From: Leuconostoc pseudomesenteroides KCTC 3652
GTDB taxonomy: Bacteria > Bacillota > Bacilli > Lactobacillales > Lactobacillaceae
DNA: 64,000 nucleotides
Assembly: GCF_014634745.1 (NCBI RefSeq)
Contig: NZ_BMBP01000005.1
Coordinates: forward strand, 62,001 to 126,000
Reading direction: 5' to 3'
A program made the position numbers and the translations under genes. The notes below the pieces were generated by a model. The model saw nothing but the letters and a program-made list of their open reading frames with translations, was not told where the DNA came from and ran no database searches. Positions within the stretch are counted from its first letter, which is position 1; each line of letters opens with the position of its first letter. Below, in pieces: positions 38,324-45,494 of this stretch.

Positions 38324-40126
38324 ATGGTAAAGAAGCAGTATGAAGCCACCGCCAAAAATTATTCTGAATTAGCGGATAAGTTGACTGTGCCAAAGTATCA
38401 AAGAGGCTTAGTTTGGTCTGATAAAGATAAACAAGAGTTCGTGGATACGCTAGCAAATGGTTTTCCATTTGGATCAATATTGATCCGTAAAGGGGATAAA
38501 GGCATGTATACTGTTATTGATGGACAACAACGGTTAACTACCATTAATGATTTTAAAAAAAATCCTGAAAAATATTGGTCTCACTTAGATGAAATTGAGA
38601 AGTATAAAGAATTTCAAAGCTTGAGTAATACATTAGTTTCAATAACTGATAAAGAGCAACCAATTTTAAAAGATTTTTTTAGTCAGGCAATTATTAAAAA
38701 TAGTAACGAATTTGACGTCAATAAATTGGCAAAGGGAGTAAAAGGTTTTAGCGATATTTTTGGAAAAAGTACTAATGATCTGTTAGATAATCTATCTCGA
38801 ATTTCGGAATATATAAAAAAAGCGCGACAAGATCTAGAAAAGTATGTTGACGTTGACAATATTGTTATTCCTATTATTGAGTTTACAGGACCAGAAGAAA
38901 ATTTACCTAGTGTTTTTGAAAATCTAAACAGGACCGGCAAAAAATTATCTAAATACCAAGTTTTTGCTGCTTCTTGGGCTAATCATTTGATTACACTCAA
39001 TGACACACAAATTGAGAAGGGCCTTATTGAATCTGTTATAAATCGTTACGATAGAATGACAAAAGCACGTGATAATATTGAAATTTCAGACTATAACGAG
39101 CAAGATATTAGAAAGGGTAGGGAACTAAATCTTTCTGAACTTGCCTTTGGTATCGGGGATTTAGTGATAAACAGATTGAAATCCTTAATTACAGCTAAAT
39201 TTGACGATGATGATCTACGTGATGAATATGGTTTTGCTACTCTCGGAATTATTGTTGGTATACCAAATACAAAATTGAGTGGAATTGCAAAAAAATTTAA
39301 AGAAAGAGAAATTGAAAGCAATTTGTCGGATGAGTTGCAGATTCTTGATAATATTTTACAAAGTCTAAATAAAACTTTTGAAAGACTACTAGAAAAACCT
39401 GGTATGATCTCCAACAAACAAAAAGAATATGAAAACGGGTTATCAAAAAATTTTAAAATATTGTCGTACATTGCAGCCCTATGGGTTAAAAGAGACAATA
39501 AGGTTGAACAACAAAAAATCCTCACATTTCTTCCCTCATATTATTTGGTTGATGATTTACAAAACTTGTGGAAAAGTACGGGGGATAAGCGACTGTCGTC
39601 TTATTATGTGACTCCTAGTGATGGAACTCCAATGAAAAGTTATTCTTTACCAGTCAGTCAGTCAAGATATAAGTCGGCTGTGGAAAGTTGGATAGAATCT
39701 GATAAAGACAATGCTAGCATACAAATTAAAAGTGTAGTAAAGACCATAGTTACAATGCATGCTAATTTAAAGTACAGTCATTATTACGCAAATAATAATG
39801 TTACATCTACAGATTTTGAACACATTTATTCAAAAAAGTCGTTATCTGAATATTATTCTGAAAATAATATTCCGGGAGCGTCCGTGGGTAATGTAATGAT
39901 ATTAAAAACTGACATGAATCGTTCAAAACATGGAAAAAATTTGTATGATGTTTCAGGAACGCCCGACCCAGAAGTATTGAAAAATATGGTATATCCTCCC
40001 CAAGAAGACTTTGAAAAAGTTAAACAAGCTATAAAAAATAAAAAATTCGGTACTATTCGTGACCTGATTTTGAAACGTGAAAAAGATGTATTTGATTCGA
40101 TGGCAAATGATTTGTCCATTAGATGA
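38324..40126 (+). CDS. DUF262/DUF1524 protein (GmrSD-like restriction family)
   Basis: 600 residues. The N-terminal DUF262 domain has VPKYQRGLVW and VIDGQQRLTT (Asp about residue 66), the nucleotide-binding signature. The C-terminal DUF1524 region has the HNH-like DFEHIYSKK (Glu-His about 499-500) and GNVMILKTDMNRSKHG. This domain pair occurs in type IV enzymes acting on modified DNA and in other antiphage proteins. AT-rich and Lys/Asn-rich compared with its neighbours, suggesting transfer. The ATG at 38324 follows GGAG by 9 nt. Target unknown; it stands directly before a methyltransferase. Confidence 0.85.
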   Translation: MVKKQYEATAKNYSELADKLTVPKYQRGLVWSDKDKQEFVDTLANGFPFGSILIRKGDKGMYTVIDGQQRLTTINDFKKNPEKYWSHLDEIEKYKEFQSLSNTLVSITDKEQPILKDFFSQAIIKNSNEFDVNKLAKGVKGFSDIFGKSTNDLLDNLSRISEYIKKARQDLEKYVDVDNIVIPIIEFTGPEENLPSVFENLNRTGKKLSKYQVFAASWANHLITLNDTQIEKGLIESVINRYDRMTKARDNIEISDYNEQDIRKGRELNLSELAFGIGDLVINRLKSLITAKFDDDDLRDEYGFATLGIIVGIPNTKLSGIAKKFKEREIESNLSDELQILDNILQSLNKTFERLLEKPGMISNKQKEYENGLSKNFKILSYIAALWVKRDNKVEQQKILTFLPSYYLVDDLQNLWKSTGDKRLSSYYVTPSDGTPMKSYSLPVSQSRYKSAVESWIESDKDNASIQIKSVVKTIVTMHANLKYSHYYANNNVTSTDFEHIYSKKSLSEYYSENNIPGASVGNVMILKTDMNRSKHGKNLYDVSGTPDPEVLKNMVYPPQEDFEKVKQAIKNKKFGTIRDLILKREKDVFDSMANDLSIR

Positions 40127-40151
40127 AGGTGATTGCTTTTTTTTCAATTTT

Positions 40152-40193
40152 GATCAACAATTAAGATCCTAACTCTTGACAAAGTAGAGGATC
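40152..40193 (+). promoter_or_regulatory. Three GATC sites in the leader of a Dam-like methyltransferase
   Basis: GATC occurs at 40152, 40165 and 40190, the last between the GAGG and the ATG of the methyltransferase. A TTGACA lies at 40176. If the enzyme methylates GATC, these are candidate sites for methylation-sensitive self-control. Confidence 0.5.
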
Positions 40194-40199
40194 ACGCCC

Positions 40200-41183
40200 A
40201 TGCTTAGCAACAAGCAACAAGCAACAAGCAACAAGCAACAAGCAACAAGCAACAAGCAACAAGCAACAAGCAACAAGCAACAAGCAACAAGCAACAAGCA
40301 ACAAGCAACAAGCAACAAGCAACAAGCAACAAGCAACAAGCAACAAGCACAATTAGCAAATTTAAAACCATTTATTAAATGGGTTGGTGGAAAAAGGCAG
40401 TTACTACCAGAATTGGCGAGGTATGTTCCAAAGAAATTTGGAACATATTTTGAGCCTTTTTTAGGTGGTGGTGCCTTTTTATTAATGCTGCAACCAGAAA
40501 AAGCAATTTTGAATGATTTCAATCCTGAATTAGTGGTGACATGGCAAACTGTTTGTGATAATCCTGAACAATTAACACAATTGCTACAAGAATATCAAAG
40601 AAACCACAGTAAAGAATTTTATTTAGATTTACGTGCTGCTGATCGTGATGGTAGGCTTGAAAATATGTCCTCAATTGAACGCTCAGCGCGCTTTATTTAT
40701 ATGAACAAAACTGGGTATAACGGGTTATGGCGCGTGAACCGTAAAGGTCAAAACAATGTCCCTTTTGGTAGCTACAAAAACCCAAAAATTTCTGACGCTA
40801 ATACGATTTTTGCTGTTGCGAATTACTTAAATTCCGCGCAAGTCACATTTATGAACGGCGATTTTGAAAAAGCAGTTAGCAAAGCTAAAACAGGTGATTT
40901 TGTATACTTTGATCCGCCATATATACCATTATCTGCGACTAGTAATTTTACCGGATATAGTGCTGAATTTGGATACGAACAGCAGGTTAGATTGCGAGAT
41001 GTATTTAAGCGTTTGCATGAAAATGGTGTTCATGTGATGCTATCAAACTCAGATGTTCCCCTTATTGAGGAATTATATGGTGATATTAAAGGTGTCCAAA
41101 TTGAACACGTTAGTGTTAAACGTTCAGTTGGGGCAAGGGCTACTTCTAGGACAACTGTTGGTGAGGTAATTGTTCATGGTTAA
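40200..41183 (+). CDS. Dam-like adenine DNA methyltransferase, predicted phase-variable
   Basis: 327 residues. Residues 4-52 are NKQQATS heptads from a 7-bp tandem repeat. The enzyme proper starts at about residue 53 with FIKWVGGKRQLLPEL (58 onward), then EPFLGGGAFLL (SAM binding), NDFNPELV, and DPPYIPLSATSNF (Asp 238), the Dam/MboI/DpnIIA alpha-group pattern implying GATC. No start codon lies between repeat and enzyme, so translation depends on the ATG before the repeat. One unit more or less shifts frame and meets a stop within about ten codons. A GAGG precedes the ATG by about 9 nt. It overlaps the next gene by 8 nt. Confidence 0.92.
   Translation: MLSNKQQATSNKQQATSNKQQATSNKQQATSNKQQATSNKQQATSNKQQAQLANLKPFIKWVGGKRQLLPELARYVPKKFGTYFEPFLGGGAFLLMLQPEKAILNDFNPELVVTWQTVCDNPEQLTQLLQEYQRNHSKEFYLDLRAADRDGRLENMSSIERSARFIYMNKTGYNGLWRVNRKGQNNVPFGSYKNPKISDANTIFAVANYLNSAQVTFMNGDFEKAVSKAKTGDFVYFDPPYIPLSATSNFTGYSAEFGYEQQVRLRDVFKRLHENGVHVMLSNSDVPLIEELYGDIKGVQIEHVSVKRSVGARATSRTTVGEVIVHG
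40209..40348 (+). repeat. 20 x AACAAGC tandem heptanucleotide
   Basis: Twenty perfect contiguous AACAAGC units (140 bp), directly after the methyltransferase start codon. 20 copies place the methyltransferase in frame; 19 or 21 do not. The reading frame is ON at 3n+2 copies. No spacers, so it is not a CRISPR array. Confidence 0.98.
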
Positions 41184-42486
41184 CGGTGCCAAAAATAGAG
41201 TCTGGGAAGAAGTCTTGTCAAATCGTAGCGATGCTATACAATCACTTAACCATCAGGGATTTTTTGAAATTACTTCGCAAGAAGTGAACCGTATTTCAAA
41301 AAAAAAATCTGGACCAGATTTTCGAAATTTGTCAAAATTTGATAAACGTGAAGACTTACCAGATGTATTTGTGGAAAATGAGCTGAATATACTGCCAATC
41401 TCACGTAAAAAATACCTTGTGGGACATTTCGATGAGTATGCTAACCTTTCTAGTGCTGAGGCGACCAGTGTAGAAAAATATCAAGTGCCTAACTTAGCTT
41501 CCTTACTAGGAAACTCAGCGACGTGGAATGAAAATAGCTGGATAAGTGCGGGATTAGCGGCAAATGTTTTTGACCAAGCATTTGAAGATTCTGATTTTAT
41601 TCGTACAATCAATGGAAGAATGGGTGGTGGCAATTGGCAATTTAATATTTCTGATTTTCAAGACAATCATCATTTTACATTACAGTTAGAAAACCCACAA
41701 ATTGAAATCGATACAGTTTTAGAATCGCCTAAAGCAGTTTATATTATCGAAGCAAAGCAGGTAAAAGAAGACAATTTTTTGATACGACAACTATATTTTC
41801 CCTATCGTAAGCTTTTGTCAGATCTAAAAATTGATAACAAACCAATTATTCCAGTTTTCTTTGAAATTAATGCAGCAAGTCAGTATGCCAGAGTAAGAGT
41901 TTTTTCATTTGATGATGATACACATTACAATAGTATTCGAGAAATTAGACGGTTCGAATTCCAATTGATTGACCGCAATGAAACTGAAACAGCAGCCTCT
42001 TTATTACAATACGCACAAAGTGTCATAACTCATGACACGGTAGGAAAATTATTTCCACAAGCTAATGACATGTCAAAAGTTTTGGAGTTGATGATGATAT
42101 TAAAAAGGCGACCGCTGACTAAAACAGAGATTGCTGAAAATTTCAATTTCGATCCACGTCAATCTGATTATTATGTTAAAAATATTTTAATGTATTTTGG
42201 ATTGGCAGAACAAATTGATTCTCGATTTAAGTTAACCGTACGCGGTAAACATATTGCGCAACAAGCAGTTGGGCAGCGAAATATTTTGCTTGCGCGTGAG
42301 ATTATTTCATATTCGCTGTTCAATCATCTGATTCAAAGAAGAATTATCCATGGCCGTTTGAATAAGAAGGATATTATTCACGAAATGTTGATCGAAGATC
42401 TAGGATTAAGCATTTCAACCGTAGAGCGTAGAGCAAGTACAGTTAACGCAATAATTGAATGGATTATGTTACAAATATTAGACTAA
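41176..42486 (+). CDS. Putative type II restriction endonuclease, PD-(D/E)XK
   Basis: 436 residues, no named family recognised. The central part carries IEIDTVLES (Asp 179) and VYIIEAKQ (Glu 192, Lys 194), the spacing of a PD-(D/E)XK nuclease. The C-terminal third (about 290-360) looks like one or two winged helices, with TKTEIAENFNFDPRQSDYYVKNI. The ATG at 41176 overlaps the methyltransferase end by 8 nt and its GAGG lies in the methyltransferase. It is the likely cognate nuclease, and coupling would make it follow the methyltransferase ON/OFF state. Specificity is inferred. Confidence 0.7.
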   Translation: MVNGAKNRVWEEVLSNRSDAIQSLNHQGFFEITSQEVNRISKKKSGPDFRNLSKFDKREDLPDVFVENELNILPISRKKYLVGHFDEYANLSSAEATSVEKYQVPNLASLLGNSATWNENSWISAGLAANVFDQAFEDSDFIRTINGRMGGGNWQFNISDFQDNHHFTLQLENPQIEIDTVLESPKAVYIIEAKQVKEDNFLIRQLYFPYRKLLSDLKIDNKPIIPVFFEINAASQYARVRVFSFDDDTHYNSIREIRRFEFQLIDRNETETAASLLQYAQSVITHDTVGKLFPQANDMSKVLELMMILKRRPLTKTEIAENFNFDPRQSDYYVKNILMYFGLAEQIDSRFKLTVRGKHIAQQAVGQRNILLAREIISYSLFNHLIQRRIIHGRLNKKDIIHEMLIEDLGLSISTVERRASTVNAIIEWIMLQILD

Positions 42487-42498
42487 AATACCCGAACG

Positions 42499-42525
42499 AA
42501 CGTTTGCCTTGGCGGGCGTTTTTTG
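42499..42525 (+). terminator. Terminator after the restriction gene
   Basis: AACGTTTGCC / GGCGGGCGTT ten-bp stem (three G-U pairs), two-nt apex, T run. Confidence 0.75.
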
Positions 42526-42568
42526 TTATGATAACTCTAATTGTATTATCATTAAAACGGAGGCAAAT

Positions 42569-43915
42569 ATGGAGAGTCAGGGGATAAAAGTCGATAATGA
42601 CCGGCATATCGCGCAGATGGGTTTCTGGGACCAATTGGCAACATGGATTGGTGCGAATGCAAACAATGGTACGTGGTATATTGGCGGTGTCATTGCAGCG
42701 CTTGGTTTGAGTGGTGCTTTGGGTGTCATTTTAATTAGTGGGCCACTCGCTTATGTATTTCTGGCGCTAGTTGGCTACATGGGCTACAAGATGCGTGCCT
42801 CAACAATGAACTTGATGCGACCAGCATTTGGGGTTCGCGGTTCAATCGGACCATCGTTGATTAATGTGGTGCAATTTATGGGTTGGGCAGCGGTTAATAC
42901 CTATATTGCGGCAATATCTGTTAGTTACTTATTGGCTGATATTTTTGGTTCGACCAATTTTAATCCCGGTGGGATCAAAGGTATGGTCGTTGGTGTTGCG
43001 ATTATGGGCATTTTACATTTGATTTCAATTTCTCTCGGTCAAAAATCCATTCGGTTAATTGAACGAATTGGTATCATTTTGGTGATTGCCTTGGTCATCT
43101 GGGAGACTATCGTGGTCTTGCGAGAAGTATCATTACAACAAATTTTAGCTTGGCATGCACCAACTGCAGCACATCTATCATTTGGAACTGCTATTGACGT
43201 TTTTGCGGCTTTTAATTTGGCATGGGTGACGGCGGCAGCTGACTTTACGCGTTTTTCAAAAAATAAATCATCTGCAACCAAGGCGCCATTTATTGGTGCA
43301 ACGTTAGGTCTGTATTGGTTTGCTATTGTCGGCTCACTAACTACGATTGCCGCTGCTGTCAGTACAAATGCTTTTAATCCAGATAGTTCCGATCCCTCAA
43401 CTGTTGCGTCAAAGTTGGGACTGGGTGTCTTAGCATTGATTGTGATTATGCTGACGTCAACCACAGCAAATGCGGTTAATTTAATGGCAGCGGGTTCAGC
43501 GTTTAATAATATTTTGCCAAAAATTAAGCTAACACCATCGCTCTGGATTGTTACTATCATTGCCACGTTGATGAGCTTTATTCCATTCATTTTTGGAGGG
43601 TTTATCAACACGTTTATTTGGTTTTTGGATATGGTGGGGATGATTTTAGGACCTGAAATTGCTATTCTACTGGTTGATTTCTTTTTTGTCCGTGGTAAAA
43701 ATTATGACACCGATCAATTTAGTAAAATAGATGGGAAATACTGGTATCAAGCTGGTTTCAATGTGAGAGCTTATATCACTTGGGCGATTAGTATTGCGGT
43801 ATATTTTGGTTTGCAACAAGTAACACTGGTCACGGATACAGTTGGTTCAACTTGGCTAACCATGCTATTTGCCGCTGGATTGTATGCTGTATTATCGTTA
43901 AAAAAAGCAATGTAA
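42569..43915 (+). CDS. NCS1-family cytosine/purine-type permease
   Basis: 448-residue membrane transporter with about twelve hydrophobic segments. MGFWDQLATWIGANANNGTW at the start and FMGWAAVNTYIAA are typical of the CodB/CytX branch of nucleobase-cation symport-1. The substrate could be cytosine, another nucleobase or hydroxymethylpyrimidine; no riboswitch was seen to decide. The ATG at 42569 has CGGAGG 6 nt upstream; a TTG at 42509 lies in the terminator loop. Confidence 0.88.
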   Translation: MESQGIKVDNDRHIAQMGFWDQLATWIGANANNGTWYIGGVIAALGLSGALGVILISGPLAYVFLALVGYMGYKMRASTMNLMRPAFGVRGSIGPSLINVVQFMGWAAVNTYIAAISVSYLLADIFGSTNFNPGGIKGMVVGVAIMGILHLISISLGQKSIRLIERIGIILVIALVIWETIVVLREVSLQQILAWHAPTAAHLSFGTAIDVFAAFNLAWVTAAADFTRFSKNKSSATKAPFIGATLGLYWFAIVGSLTTIAAAVSTNAFNPDSSDPSTVASKLGLGVLALIVIMLTSTTANAVNLMAAGSAFNNILPKIKLTPSLWIVTIIATLMSFIPFIFGGFINTFIWFLDMVGMILGPEIAILLVDFFFVRGKNYDTDQFSKIDGKYWYQAGFNVRAYITWAISIAVYFGLQQVTLVTDTVGSTWLTMLFAAGLYAVLSLKKAM

Positions 43916-44017
43916 CCTTAAATGGTAAAATTTAGATGCTTATTCACGACAAAATAGTTGTGATATTCGTAAATTTAGTCTAAAATTAGATAGTATTGAA
44001 AACTCGGAGGAAATAAC

Positions 44018-45313
44018 ATGTCTAAGTGGACACCAGCCGCGGATGAAAAAAACCAAGGCACATTAGAATTTGAAATCTCACGCGCAACAGTTGAAGAAGG
44101 TTTGGATAAAGCTTTCCAACGTAATAAAAATCAGGTTTCAATCCCTGGATTCCGTAAAGGAAAAGTGACAAAGCAACTCTTTTTCCAAAAGTTTGGTGAA
44201 GAAGCTTTGTATCAAGAAGCAATGGATATTGTTTTACCAGCCGCTTATGAAGCAGCTGTTGACGAAGCTGGTGTGACACCAGTTGGTCGTCCAAATATCG
44301 AACCAGTCTCAATGAACAAGGGTGAAGCTTGGACTTTGAAAGCTGAAATTACAACTGCACCTGAAGTGAAGTTGGGTGACTACTTGAACCTTGAAGTTGC
44401 TGCTCAAGATGAAGAAGTGACTGACGCTGACGTTGATGCCGAAATCAAGCGTTTGCAAGAAGGACAAGCAGAACTTGTTTTGCAAGAAGAATCAGTTAAG
44501 GCAGAAAACGGCGATACTGTTGTTATTGACTTTGACGGTTCTGTTGATGGTGAACATTTTGATGGCGGTCAAGCCAACGACTTTTCATTGGCATTGGGCT
44601 CAGGTCAATTCATTCCTGGCTTTGAAGAACAATTGGTAGGTCACACAGCTGGTGAAGATGTGAACGTTAATGTTACGTTCCCTGAAGACTATCAAGCTGC
44701 TGACTTGGCTGGCAAAGAAGCCTTGTTTGAAGTTAAGATTCATGAATTGAAGCGCAAGGAATTGCCTGAATTGGACGATGAATTTGCCAAGGATGTCGAT
44801 GAAGAAGTTGAAACATTGGCAGAATTGAAAGAAAAGACTGCTAAGAAGTTAGCTGAAACGAAAGCTGAAAGTGCTAAAGAAGCATTTGAAGACGCAGTCA
44901 TCACTAAGGCAGTTGACAATGCTTCAATCGACGGTGATAAGATTCCAGACGCTATGATTGATGAAGATGTTCATCGTCAAATCGATCAATATTTGGGACA
45001 ATTGCAACAACAAGGCATTTCTCGTGAAATGTTCTTCCAAATTTCAGGTCAAACTGAAGATGATTTGCACAAGCAATTCGAAGACGGCGCAGCAACTCGC
45101 GTTAAAACTAACCTTGTACTTGAAGCAATTGTTAAAGCAGAAGGTATTGAACCATCAGAAGAACAAGTTACTGAAGAAATCAACAACTTGGCTTCACAAT
45201 ACAACATGGACGCTGCGCAAGTACGTACAACTTTGTCAGATTCATTGTTGAAGCATGACATTGCTATGCGCGAAGTCATTAAGAAAGTGACTGACTCTGC
45301 TAAAGCAGTATAA
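44018..45313 (+). CDS. tig: Trigger factor
   Basis: Ribosome-bound chaperone and peptidyl-prolyl isomerase. 431 residues: N-terminal ribosome-binding domain with the signature VSIPGFRKGKVTKQLFFQKFG, PPIase domain (about 150-245) with GDTVVIDFDGSVDGE and LGSGQFIPGFEEQL, then the helical C-terminal domain. CGGAGG precedes the ATG. In many lactobacillales tig is followed by clpX and engB; here an 8-kb type I restriction locus intervenes. Confidence 0.97.
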   Translation: MSKWTPAADEKNQGTLEFEISRATVEEGLDKAFQRNKNQVSIPGFRKGKVTKQLFFQKFGEEALYQEAMDIVLPAAYEAAVDEAGVTPVGRPNIEPVSMNKGEAWTLKAEITTAPEVKLGDYLNLEVAAQDEEVTDADVDAEIKRLQEGQAELVLQEESVKAENGDTVVIDFDGSVDGEHFDGGQANDFSLALGSGQFIPGFEEQLVGHTAGEDVNVNVTFPEDYQAADLAGKEALFEVKIHELKRKELPELDDEFAKDVDEEVETLAELKEKTAKKLAETKAESAKEAFEDAVITKAVDNASIDGDKIPDAMIDEDVHRQIDQYLGQLQQQGISREMFFQISGQTEDDLHKQFEDGAATRVKTNLVLEAIVKAEGIEPSEEQVTEEINNLASQYNMDAAQVRTTLSDSLLKHDIAMREVIKKVTDSAKAV

Positions 45314-45330
45314 ATAAGTTTGATTTTCAG

Positions 45331-45357
45331 AGCACTTCAGGTTGAGGTGCTTTTTTT
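45331..45357 (+). terminator. Terminator after tig
   Basis: AGCACTTC / GAGGTGCT stem with a five-nt loop and seven T. Confidence 0.88.
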
Positions 45358-45419
45358 GTGCTCTCATTAATAATGAATAAAAGGAATATGATAGTTCTGA
45401 TAATATCAAAATGGTGAAT

Positions 45420-45456
45420 ATTATACCTTACGCTTAACCTGAGCGTAAGGTATAAT
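45420..45456. promoter_or_regulatory. Perfect inverted repeat that forms the hsd promoter
   Basis: 15-bp arms ATTATACCTTACGCT and AGCGTAAGGTATAAT with a 7-bp spacer. The right arm ends in a TATAAT -10 (45451-45456), and TTACGC in the left arm stands 17 bp before it. The same elements exist on the opposite strand, so the promoter is symmetric. It is a candidate operator, bidirectional promoter, or both. Confidence 0.7.
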
Positions 45457-45494
45457 GAAAGGGTAGTGTCATTCATAACAGTGTGGAGAAAGTA

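Noticed and set aside
40209-40348. Possible CRISPR array
   Set aside because: The units are 7 bp, contiguous and without spacers; this is a simple tandem repeat.
40161-40522. Minus-strand frames of repeated CLLLVAC resembling a membrane protein
   Set aside because: They are the reverse reading of the AACAAGC array inside the methyltransferase gene.
43039-43611. 190-residue minus-strand frame in the permease
   Set aside because: Antisense shadow of a clear NCS1 transporter; no start signals.
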